From Siphonodentalium dalli (Eukaryota > Mollusca > Scaphopoda > Gadilida > Siphonodentaliidae): 64,000 nt of DNA. Below the pieces are notes generated by a model that saw nothing but the letters and a program-made list of their open reading frames with translations, made no database searches and was not told the DNA's origin. The translations under genes were made by a program, and so were the position numbers. This document shows, piece by piece, positions 13,201-26,500 of this stretch. The stretch lies in NCBI GenBank assembly GCA_032622095.1, contig CP136064.1, forward strand, positions 171,872,310 through 171,936,309, read 5' to 3'. Numbering within the stretch: position 1 is the stretch's first letter; every line of letters begins with the position of its first letter.

Positions 13201-14446
13201 AACTTTGACAAAATGTGGCAGTTTCCTCATTGCTTGGGTGCAATCGATGGGAAACACATTGAAATTCGGAGGCCGTCTGACAGTGCATGCGATCATCGGA
13301 ACTATAAGGACTACGAGAGCATTGTTCTGATGGCTGTAGTTGATGCAACGGGAAAATTTATATGTTATGATCTGGGATCACCAGGGAGTAGTGCTGATGG
13401 TGGCATTTTCAAGGACAGTGGGAAGTGTGATATACAGCAGAACTTCCCAGATGCTAGTCCACTTTCCAGTCCTAACAGAACACTGAGCATACCGTATTTC
13501 CTTGTTGGTGATGACGCTTTCGCATTAAGCAATCACCTAATGAAGCCGTATCCCCATCGAACAGCCATTGGTGATCAGAAAGTTTTCAATTACCGACTTT
13601 CGAGGGCACGTAGGACCGTCGAGTGTGCATTTGGTGTTTTGGTGGCTAGATTTAGAATACTTCTAGGGTCCATACAGTTGGACACCGATAACGTGAATCG
13701 GGTAGTCCGTGCATGCATTGCTCTTCACAATTTTCTTGGGAAGGATGCGGATTTAGGTGTTTCGCAGAGCGGATGTTTACGATATGCTGAACATAATGCA
13801 CAGTTGACTGCAACTGGAGATATTGGAGATTCGACAACTGTTCCGAATGTCGATGCTCGTGAAGTGAGGGACGAACTCAGTGACTTTTTTTTTGATGAGG
13901 GTGCGCTCCCTTTTCAGTGGAGTCTTATTGAGTAATAATTATTATGTGCTTGCAAAATTCAACACTCGATTTAATGAGATTAAACTATAAACTATGTTTT
14001 ATAATGTGTGCGGTTTATGTGTATAGTCGTGTAGTCCCAGTAATATGCCATATGTAAATATTTCGCTGCTTAAATGTAGGTGTCATTGAACTCTTGACAA
14101 TTGTTTTGGTAGTTTTGAAATATTTTTCAAATGACTAATATTAACATGTACTGATATATGATTATAAGGAATGACTTGCTGGTTGATTGGGGTCATTGGT
14201 TTTGACCGGCAGGGTAGTTAAACAAAGTTCGTTTGAATCATTTTGGGATTCACACACTTTATTTAATTACTCTGCCGGTCAAAATCCAATGATCCCAATC
14301 GATCTGCAAGTCGTTCCTTGAGTAACGTATTTACCAAGCTAATTTATCCCCGGAACAACCGTTCTTAACATTAATATATGTGGTTCCGGCGTGTATGGGT
14401 GTGTTTATAAGTTATCTTTTCTGCGTATGTCCAACTTCGAATGTTG

Positions 14447-14510
<64 letters not shown>

Positions 14511-17500
14511 AGTCCGATATGAAAGATCAAAAGTCTTATTTTCTCCATATTTGTTGTTGGAAATATCCACATTATTGTCTATATGCAGTCATCCAATGAT
14601 GAGATGTCACATGTTAAAACATATGTTATGTAAACAGATCAGCAAATTAAGATCAATTTACAAATGGTAACAACAATAAATTAAACCCAAAAAAAATTCG
14701 ACTTAACATTTGATTAGCTACTCCATTTGGCGATATGTATGGGATGACTGGCGTGTAACAGTACTGTTTACAAAAGAATGGTGCCAACATGCTATACATC
14801 GTCATCGGAGTTATCAGTATTGATAATAAAAAATACTTTTTCCATGTTAATTAATTTTGTTATATTTATTAAATATTTTTATTTTATTTTCCACATTTAC
14901 TTGAACCCACTGCGACTGCCTTGTGTCTCTTTTTAACTAGTTGGAATTTTTTACCATCAGTGCGGTCGATTACCATCCACTTCTCCCTATCCCCATGTCA
15001 GTGATAAAATGGAATGACACATAAGAAACTCACGAACGCTCTTTTAATCAATTATCTCAAGACACCAACGAACTAGTTCAAAATGTCAGTCATCAGTTCA
15101 ACAGTCTGGTGTACTAGGGGGTTGTACGTCCGTGGTGACACATGACTGTCCAGTCGGATAAACATTACCATTCTGCATTCCATTCAGAGAATTATAATTC
15201 GATGTGAACATAACATTAGATCCTTGATTAGATTGTCCATTCATCGAAGATCCAACATTTGGATACGCTGGCACCGTCGGTCCGGAAATAAAAGTTGAAG
15301 GGAAACTTTGATTTCCTTGGAAATTTTGTAAATAGCTGCTGCTCTCTTCAAAATTATATACAGTGGTTTGTAGCAAAAACTTGAGTCTACGTCGCTTTTC
15401 TGCATCCGGACAACGCCTCATGGCCATCGCGATGTCTCTACCAAACACATCACATTCATCCTCTTTCTGTGTAACATTATCGGCGATTGTAGCGAATGCC
15501 TGGGCTGCTGTGTCCACCCATGACGTAGCACCACGCTTCCTTCTCACGTTGGATGTCGACGGTAGCGTCGATTGCACAGAACTGTTATCGTTTGTGTCAT
15601 TACTGCTGGTAGCAGGCACATCAGCATCACCTGAAATACTATCCGAGATACTGGCTTGTGTTACATCGGAGTGGTCAGAAACGACGGTATTTGCACGTGT
15701 TTGTGGAATGTTAGAATAAGTCCCTGGTCCGGTCCACAGACTTTCCTCCAGAAAAGAGCATTCCTCAAAAAACTTCCATTTTGGTACATATATATCTTTG
15801 GCAGCAACGCCGCTTTTCTTGCTTTTATTCACCTTTCTCACTTCCTCTCGATACATGGTCCTTAAACTCTGTATTTTACTCTTCAGTGATTTTTCCGATA
15901 AACCCGGAATAATCGTGGACAAAATTTCCAAAAGTTCGTTATAATCAGCTTTTTTCTTGTTTAGATCCTTGTATAAGTCGCTTTGTTTATTCCATATACT
16001 TTCTCTTATCTGCATCGCTTCCAACAATTCCGATACAGCTGCATCTGTCCACATGATGTTAGCCTAATTATGCGTAGAATTTAACGTCGCAAAATAAAAC
16101 ACGCAATTGGGGAACTGACTTAATACGCGTGAAAATAATATAAGTAGATAAACATGTATTCAGCTCATATCAATAAAAACATGCCACTTGCATGATATGT
16201 GAGTGAATAGGTTCAAACACAATTATGGACGATCGATCGTGCAATTTTATGTATCGTAGAGAATACAATGTGGCTAAACGTAATGAGTAGAGATCAGCCT
16301 TGGTGAAACGCAATGGGTTAATTGGTCAGTCGACTCACTGTGTGAATATGCGGTGGGCGACATGACTTCCTATGCCATATAAATTATGTTGGCCAATTGT
16401 CACCAAACTCCACCATAATTAATTGTCACACCTACTATGCCATCGAAACTGTGGTACGTGTGTCCGCAGCCATTATCTCTAGAAATAAAAGTGGATGGAC
16501 ACAAGACAGATGGACGAACCATTACATTACATACAGGTAACCTTTTTTTCCTAATGTTGGAGACAAACTTCTCTAGGGTAGCAGTAAACAATTTCTGGCC
16601 ATTTTCACCATTTTGAGGTGGGTACTGTACTACAACCTTCTGGTGTGTCATGGTTATTGATAAACAAAATATGAATGCTTGGTTACAAGATACAGAAATA
16701 CTCAGAAATAAGGCAACAAGCCATATTCCCCGACTAAATACTGAAAATTACCCATAATTAATGTGGTTAAGGAGTAGATTATTTAGGGCATTACTGTACT
16801 TCTGTCAACATGCTGGCTGTTTAATTTGTATTTGTACAATATGCTATATTTATTGTTCCAGATACCGTTGACTGATAGTTTGAGGACATACGTGAACCTG
16901 TAACTATAATTTAAAGGATTGTCTTGACGTGAAGTGGGAACCACATAAGGATTTTTAGTATTTGGTATATTTGTTAATTGTAGAGAATTTTAGAATGTGC
17001 CAGTTCAACTCTAGCGGAACATTAGTGACTGATGGAGTTGTTGTTTAACTGCCTAAAATCATGCATATTTCCAGTTTTAAACTTACCTTGCTGCATCTCA
17101 TGTGGTTGCAGCCTTCGTTCTTTTGGATGGGCGACTTGCAGTTAGGACAATACTTCGAGTTGGTTACGAGCCACAAACAATTAGCTGCTGTTTCAGTTTC
17201 CTCAGATGTGTCCTTCACTGGAAAGAAAAGCAACAATATGAGATTTTTGGACCAAGAAAGGTTAAACATTAGTTACAAACTTTGGACCTCTGGTTAGGTT
17301 TCCATCAAAGCCAAAGGATCACAGTATTGTTCATGTTTTTCAAGAGTCTTTTGGTCTTATTATCTGAAAATTTTCCAAAGGAACTACTCATCAAAGAGAA
17401 AAGAAAGGATTTAGTCCGGCCAGAGTTTCTCGCCAGAAAGATAAGCTTTGTATTTGACTACAGTAATGCCCTAAATAATCGACTCCTTAACCAAAGCAGA

Positions 17501-20500
17501 ATTATGGGTAATTTGTCATATACACCATTACTGCAGTTTGTCATTTTTTGACTGAACCACTGAAAACTGGAAATATATAAATTTTTTGTGTAAGGAATAT
17601 CACTTAAATTTCCTTAATATATTTACGAGTCAGAAGTAATACGTGAGATAGATTCAATTTATCTTCAATTATTTGAATGCGTGTAATTATTTCAACACTG
17701 AACTCTGAAATTATCAGAAATTACTTGGGAACCTCATTCTGCTTAGGTCATCTTCTGGGGAAGTATCTATAGTCTCAAATTAACATTGTTTTTAGTTACT
17801 TTTTGCCTTCTGGGAAGTTTCCATATCCATAATAATATCCATAATAAAATGCATAATCGAGATGAATAATGTGTGAACACCATGAACTTCAACTGGGGGA
17901 TTTCAATTTAATCATAGGTCTTCCATAACAGTTGAGGCCTGAGCAGAATGAGGTCTACAGAGGTTTGTTTGGTGATGCTAGCCCACTGTGCGGGATAGAC
18001 ACTAAATCCACCTTCTGGGGACCTCATTCTGCAAATGACAGATACACTATGTGCAGGCTTGTATACTTACACTCTTCTGGCTTGACATGTGATGTCTCTT
18101 GTTGCCATTTCTTCCAGTTTTCACAGCTGCATGGTTCATGTGCTTCTCCAAGGCACTGCCTACAATATACAATGAGCAATAACTGTAGAGAAATTGACCA
18201 TTTTGTATTCATGAGGGATATATACCTTTGAGATCAGGGACCAGCCTAGCAGTTTCAAATTGGGAGAATTCACTTCTCCCTATTTGGTTCTTAGGGAGAA
18301 GTAGACTATTGTCAGGGAGAAGTCATAACATCTGAAGTTCAATTTTCACCCCAACATATCACTGTTCTAGGATCCAATAAGTATTATGCCATATAAGAGC
18401 CCATTTATAAAACTATTATAATGAGTAAATACACCATTATAATCCAGAAATACACTTTAAATATGATGCTTGTAGATATTCATACTGGTACCGGTATATC
18501 AGAGAGAATTTACTTCTCCCTAGAACAGAAATAGGGAGAAGTGGTACAATTTAGGGAGAAGATATCTCGCAAGTTGCCCTCTAGGCAGTTCCCTGTTCGA
18601 GATATATGAGTGTATGTATGCTCAATTGTGTAAAAGTAAAAACTTTTCCTTGTAAACTACTATTAAGCTGTTTAGTTTTTTCAGAGTACCGGAAGCATGG
18701 GCATGAGTATAATATATAATTATCATGCAACTTCACCTCAGAAAATTGAAAATGCAACAACAGAGAAAAATCAAATTTAGTGGTAAATTTAATTTAAAAT
18801 ATTAAGGCCATTCTCAGGCATTGCCGCATCAAAAAAAAATGGGCCGCGTTGGATCGTTTTATTCCGATTTTTGATTTTCACCATATAAAAATGTAAGTTT
18901 ATAATTGTAAACCTGTAACACGAAAATAGTAAACTGTCACATGGAAATTAGTGATGTTTCATATATCGAATAGGAGCTAAATACAACGGTGTAAGTGTGG
19001 GTATTCAACAAATGACCATAGGCAACAATAACTGTCAGGTATATTGTCACCACAGGCTGTCGAACTCCCAAGTTTGTTGGTAAAATGTGTTGAAATATTT
19101 CGATAAAAGCAAGAAGTTGGATATTGAATGAGTCGTCCGCCAACCTGACCATGGCGACCTTTGCACAGAAGTAAGTAACCCTGCAATATAGAGTTTTACA
19201 CCTGCTATGTTATTGTGTCAAAGGTACGAAAACCGGAGCCGTTTGACAAGCAGTGTACATGTATATTGGCCATATTTATGGTGATTTTTGAAGTATTATG
19301 GTCTATCATCCATTGTGGTACATATACAGTCTCTAATTAATCAGTGGAATAAGTGAATCAAGACTTTCTATGACAGTTTGGAAGATCACTTTATCTTTTC
19401 GTTTCGACTGTATTTATGTTCCATATTTCTATATGAATCGGATATGTAGTTCTGCGTGTTAAAAATTATTGTGCCAATATTAAAATCATAACAATATATA
19501 TATCATGTACTGGTAGTACAATGTCATAATTTCATTCTTTATATCAGATTAAATTACTTCATATCCATTACAAAGTTCTCCCTACATTTTCTGGACCTGG
19601 GAAGGTATAATAACCCATGCTTACTATGGGCAGAAATTAAAAAAATAAAATAAAACCCTCGCGCCCACATTGAGTTTTTAAAATAATTGCCTGAGAATCA
19701 AATAACTTTTTTTGTTTGGCCTAATGGGCCTTTCACAATAAACTCACCAGCAGAAATAATGGCCGTTACCACAGTCAACAGCTCGGGAGGTATCACTTGG
19801 CAACTCAACGTGTTCTTTGCCAGCCTTATAGGTGTTCTCAATCAGCTCAGGGAATTTAACAGCTTGAGCACACCCAGGATAAGGGCACCACTTCATTGAA
19901 GGGTTGCTATCAACAAATGCCTACAAATAAATAACACATACATAGGCTCTGTTTCAATTTATTATGTTTTATTATGTTTTCTCATTTCACTCATTTACTT
20001 TAGTAACATTACTGTATATTAGTGATGCAGCGTCTCACATATACAAATTTTATAACATAATTTAGATAATATTAATGATTATTTATAACTCTATGTACAT
20101 TAATAAAAGGTTGTCAGCCACATCCCCCCCCCCCCAATGGTTTTCTTAGGAGTTTGGCTTTTTTGGAACAAAAATATAGAACTTTGGTTAAAAAAAAAAG
20201 AAGCTCTTCTGTTGTCGACATACATGTTGCACATCAGCAATATATCGGCAACAATATCCTAATGTTTCAATTCTCTACATTTGAAAATGTGGGAGGAGTT
20301 GATTACACAATGAAGGTATCCAAAATCAAAACAGACAAAAAAGGGGAATAACTGCTATTTTTTCCATTGCCCATATACATGTTGGACATCAGCAATATGT
20401 TGATAACAATATTCTAAAGTTTCAGTTCTCTACATTCAAATCTGATTACACAATGAAGGAACTCATAATGTGTGACGGAAGAACAGATGTATTTATTTTT

Positions 20501-23500
20501 CGGGGGACAATAATTCCAAATTGTAGCCACAGCGACTTCTGTATTTTGACATACTACATATCATTGTGATTTAAAACTTTGATTTCTTTGTCATTGGGTG
20601 GGTGAGAGGCGGGGCAGTTCAATTCTAACTCGTTTTAAACTGAACATAGAGTGACTAGAAATTGGCCAATCCTGTAGCAAAACATTCCTGATTACATGCT
20701 CTTTACATGCCAATCTACATCTAAGTGAACGTTCAGATGACCACGATTCATTCGTAAGTGGAAAGATTTCCAATAGTTGGATTGCACATGCTCACGTCAA
20801 AATCAGAAGGTGAAAAATAATATCAAGCACTGTTTGATTTTAGATGCGAAATCGTGGTGTTTCCTTGGTTACTTCCACTTGAGACGTAATCACAGTTGTG
20901 TACAAGTAAAAATCACGGTTGGAAAGATCACAGGGTAGTCAATCACATGCTTTACTACAACCTACGATATCATCATGAACAGCGACATCGCAATCGTGTG
21001 AACAAACTATCCACGATCTTGTCGGGCCAGAATCCTCCACTTACGATTGTATCATGGTCATCTGAATGTTCACTAACTGAATTCAGTGATTAGTTTGCTT
21101 TCTCACAAGACTTTCTCTCTGCACCAATTTAACCTGTTGTTGGACATTCAAGTAACTCTCTAGCTGCCAATATAAATTCTCCAAAGTGAGTTGATGTCAT
21201 TGGAGAAAATGTACATACATGTACCAAAGTTTCTAAATTTTGTGTTTTTTATAAATTATTAATCCTTTCATGACCGGAGCTGCACTGGTGCAGCATTAAA
21301 GATCCTGTACCAGTGCATTCTCTTATATATGTGAGTCTCCCATAGGGAGCCTCATATATATAAGAGAATGCACTGGCTTAAAAGGTCAAGGTACATATTG
21401 TTAGGCCAATGTATTCTCTGATATATGTGAGAGTCGCATATAAAAGAGAATGCATTGGCACAGGGTTTTTGCAAAAATTCAGGATGCTCGAGTCATGGAA
21501 GGGTTAACAGCTAATGAAATATCGGTGCTCCAATCAGTGATAGTACTATGTGGGAATATAAAGATTAAATGTTGACAATTTAATTTGTATTGGTCATAAT
21601 GCTAGTTTAGTAGTCAGTAAATAGGGTCCTGCAAATGAATTCGATTCAATTAAAAATCTTTCGTCTGGATTTGATTCCATTTGAAATCGGCTGACATGAT
21701 TAAATTGTTATGAATGAAATTGGTCCACTGGGACTGCAGGGTTACAGGAATTGTATGTCACGTGGGAATTAAATGTAACTGTATATGGCAGATTTCTCAT
21801 TATGAAGTTTTCGAATCATAAAGGCCACCAATTAGAGTGTTTATCCAAATTATTCCATGCCTTCATTCCTGTTTGCTTGATACAATGATCCTTTTCGATT
21901 GCGATTCTTCTGCATGATTCGATTCAAGATTCGAGATTCAATTTGAAATAAAAACACCTGATTCGCAGATCCCTATAAGTAAATTCCATTTATTAGAGAA
22001 ATAGTTCTGAGCCTCATTCTCCTCCCAAGTATGGAGGTATGCTAAATTCTGAGATATTATAAAATGAGTAAAATTACCTTGATGTCAAATTGTAGATAGC
22101 GCCTGGCCATGTCTCGTGACACAATATTCTCGATAATATCAACAGGGACTAGCTTGCTGCACTGGTAGGCGGGGCAAGTTATGTCATGAGCACTGCCTTC
22201 CTGTATCTTCATATTCAAGTACCTAGAATTTGAGAAACCAGAGAACTGTTGTCAGTCTTGCCTTCGCCGCCAACACAGCGAGGCGAGTTCGCAACCCGTC
22301 GCTGGTCTAAAGTGAGTTTCACACAGCTGTGGCTTGGCCGATTGATCGACGTGCAATTGTCGGATTGTGCACTGTTCATATTTCGCACCAAGTTGTGACC
22401 CTTGAGCAAGGTCGCTCATATTGTGTCTGTTTCGCACCACCCATGCATTGAAAAAGTTACCTAATTATGAGCAGTGAATGATATTGTCAGTATGCTAGCC
22501 ACTCTTATGTACTTATATTTGTCTGTCATCTGCATATTTATCCCGAAAATCCATTCATGATAAAAAATAGACTATTCCAATGTATACTTATATAACTGAG
22601 TTGAAGAATCAATTTAGTATAAAGTTGTTTAATTGTGTAAAGGCTAGACCCATAAAGCTCTATTAAACAAGTGTGCCACACAGAGTATCCCCCTAGATGT
22701 GGCTTTTCGCTAAAGTGGCTTAATTTGAAATATGGCTTAAACAATCACCAAAAAATTCACAGTATATTGTATTCTAATATGAAAAATGAACATGCTTTAA
22801 CATTAATTTATACTATAATTGCCTATGCTATTGTGTGTATAACACCTATTTTGTAAATTTCGTCTTTACACCCTGCTGTGGGTATAAATTTTTACTGTGG
22901 GTGTAAATTTCCTAACTCAATTTCAAGGGTTAAACGTTTATATGTATTCACTAAATATGTTGCAATGTGTCAGCAACAATGTCCTGAAGTTTTAGGTTAG
23001 GATACAAATTGTAGGAGTTAATTTCACAGTTAAGGCACCCAAGTGCATATTCACTCAAAATTTTCTAAGTTGAGAAGGGGTCAATAACTTCTGTCAACAC
23101 AATACCTGTTGCACATCTTCAGCACATCTTCAATGTGTTAGTTGAAGTGTTAGTTAAATAGGATACAAACTGGAAGAGGAGTTGATTTCACAGTTCAAGT
23201 ACCCAAATTCGGACTGATGGAAGGACACCCCAATGGACAGACGGATGTCCCAACGGATGAAGATCAATGCTCTAGTCCCCAGAACATTGAATGTGTCAAT
23301 GTCAATTAAGCTCAACTTGGAGAGGGGCTAATGTCAAATGTTACAGTTAATGGAGGGATAAGGAATACGGAAAGTTGGTATGTCAATGTAATATTAATGT
23401 CAACATGCCATGGGCCATGTTTTTCATTGAAAATCATTCAAATTCAATAGCTCTCATCTAGAGGTGGTCCCAACCATGCCTGTAAATTTTCAAAATATTT

Positions 23501-26500
23501 TGCCAACAACTGATGGCTGCATGGTATGCCAATAGATTCAATTGTGAAATCCGAAATGTCCATTGGCAGCCAAGTTTTTAACAGAATTCGGAAAAAATAG
23601 TAAGCTCCCATCTAGAGGTCACCCCCAAAGATTCATATGAAGTTTGGTGATGATCGGATGAGAGCTGTGTGACCTGTAGGGTGTGCTACATAAAACTGTT
23701 GACAGACAGATGCACGCACTGGCAGACAGATGACGGGCGATAGCAATAGCTCAACCGAATATTGTTGTTATACCACATTACAATCGATAAATTAAAACTG
23801 AAAGCTCTTTATTGCCACATTGCTACTTATAAGAGCATCTGAAAACTGTGGAATGTTTTCGAGATGATCAATGGCTATAACACTACTATAGAATTTCACA
23901 AGTCTCCATATGCAATCTGTATATGTATATAGTATATACAATATAACTTGGACAATTCTAGAGACGAAAATGCAAGAAACACAATGTACATGTAGATACA
24001 GGTAACTGCATGTAAACCAATATAATATACGATAATTTATTAATATATCGCGGTAGAATAATAATATTCCAAAGGCTTCATGTGTAATTGTTTTTTATGA
24101 AGACAGTTACGTAAAATACTTGCATGGCTTTATAATAACAACACATCATTAAAGTGACGTTTTATTATGAGAACTGCGACATATTTCGGCAAAGTTGTTG
24201 CATTCGCCGAGTTCTCTCCCCATGCGGCAAACTTCAAAAGCCGCGATCAAATTCATGTTTATTGTTGAGTATCTATGCATTGTCAATGGATTACCATGTG
24301 ACCAATTTTATGTGACTATACTTCTGTTTACATATGGCAATCATATGATTGCGCTGATCACATGACTTCGTCTACAAAACAAATTCTTCGGTTAACTTCA
24401 AAATTGTTTTTAATCAGGTATAAAAATAAAATTAGTGGCCAAAGCAAAATGGAAATTTTAAATATATATTATTGGTATATCGAAAGAAAATATAATATTT
24501 TTTCAGGATCTCAATCATTTAAGGACAGACTGACAGACAGAACCCATTTGCATAGAGATGCATTATCACTGTATACCAACCTTATATTGCACATGTCTAC
24601 CTTTTGAGGTTGAATGCATAATCGTACTGTTAATGTAATTTGACCCAATATTGATCACTTTGTGTTGCAATATTGTTGCCATTGGTTATATACTAAGTAC
24701 ATAGTTCAATAGTGGACTAACCACCATCAAGGACAGAAATTGCTATTTTCAGATGAGAGAGAAGCAATGAACTCAACCATGGTTATAGAGCTGTTCAGCC
24801 TTAATAGTTGCTGCGACTAGATGCACATTTGAATGTACAGTAATGCCCTAAATAATCGACTCCTTAACCACAGGATTTTTCAGTCAGAAATATGGCTTGT
24901 TGCCATTCATCGGAAAGCTCTCATTGAGAGCTTTCCGATGAATGGCAACAAGCCATATTTCTGACTAAATCCTGAAAAATTACCCATAATTCTGCTGTGG
25001 TTAAGGAGTCGATTATTTAGGGCATTACACTAGATGGAAAAAAATCCTTATACTATTCCTGAAGCAAGCCATTTGTACCTCAAGTCACTTAAAAACATAT
25101 CCAAATGCATTTTCTCTTAATTATGATTTTATTTGCTCAACAGAATTGTATTATAGGCAACATAAATGCTACTTACGCTTGCCAACAATCTTTACAGAAC
25201 TGATGTTTACAGGACATATGTACAGGTTCCTCACTGACTAGAAAAGCACATGTGCAAATATCACACTAAAATGAAAATGAAAAACAGATAAATGATATGT
25301 GCAAGCATCATCCATAAAATGAGATTCGAAGAGTCTTTATTTTAAAATACAGATAGTGATGATGAGTACAAGTCAATATGAATAGATCTCTGAAAGTTGG
25401 GGAGTATTAAGGATAAAAGATAAGTTTGTTCATGCATCTAACATATAAATGTACAAACGTAATCATAGGCCATATAAAGTTAAATGATCATTTCCCCAGG
25501 CCTTCTTGTGTGAAATCGTCTGATGATTTATATTGACGGCAGGTAAGTAATGTATATGAAGCAATATTGTTATTATAAATAGAGGATATCTAGTATTTTC
25601 GAGTGTATACCAAAAATTATGTCATGAGTGAATGAGACAAATATTTAGAGCAAAATGAAACATTTGTCTCGTTCACGAATGACATAATTTTCGGCATCGA
25701 AATATAGTTCCTGTATTCATCATTTTATTTCCCCAATAATAGTGTTGAATTTCAACATAAAATATATTTTTATTACAACTATATAAATAATAACAGTAAT
25801 AAAGGATAATTCTTCTGATTCGCGATTATTTTTAAATATTGCTATAGCAAGTGAATAGGTCACAAGCACGAGCTAGTGTGAAAGTGATAACTTCTATATC
25901 CCATTCTGGGGATTTCAAATTTTATTTAACCCAAATTTTTTCGATAACTCACATGTTGAGCATATAATAAATAGAGAGTAATCACTTGATTGAACTGGTG
26001 ACATAAAATAATTCATGAGAGGAAGGGATGTGGTACAAACACGAGAGCGCATTGCACTAGAGAGTTTTACAAAAAAGTCCATGCCTCGTATGAATTATTT
26101 CAAGTCACCAGTTCAATCAAGTGATTATTCTGTTTATTATTTCCAATATAAATACATAATTTACATTTAATCTGAATAATACTGCCATTATACCCACGAC
26201 GCATAAATTTTGATAGCGTGTATGAATACATAACGAGCTAGTTAAATAAAAGGTCAGCAGACCACAGTGTCCCCCGACAACATGGCAAGTCGATGCCGCT
26301 TTGTTAAAGAAATTAAAAAAAAAGTCGAAAAGGGTTAATAACTCCATAAAAAAAATATTAGCTATATAGATGTTGCAAATCACCAACATGTTAGGAACAA
26401 TATCCCAAAGTTTCAAATCTCTACATTTAAAACTGTAGGAGGAGTTGATTACACCATGAAGGTACCCAATCTCATCCAAAGGCAAAAATGTTCCAAATTT

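Larger units (their letters stand above)
11922..16471. mobile_element. Complete Harbinger (PIF/Harbinger) DNA transposon
   Basis: About 4.55 kb bounded by 140 bp inverted repeats that begin GGCTGCGGACACACGTA (11922-12061 and 16332-16471), with one mismatch in roughly the first 60 bases. It is flanked by ATT on both sides (11919-11921, 16472-16474), a 3 bp target duplication as expected for the superfamily. It carries the two genes typical of Harbinger: a DDE transposase and, convergent to it, a MADF DNA-binding protein. It lies in the intron between exons 13 and 12 of the ANKIB1-like gene. Both ORFs look intact, so the copy may be recent. Confidence 0.92.

Noticed and set aside
14380-14670. 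96-residue ORF with a long proline run
   Set aside because: Produced by the 62-base poly-C tract; no other protein feature.
22215-22440. Possible coding sequence upstream of exon 9 (64 and 62 residue ORFs)
   Set aside because: Overlaps the intron side of a well-supported splice acceptor; the two frames compete and neither has family features.
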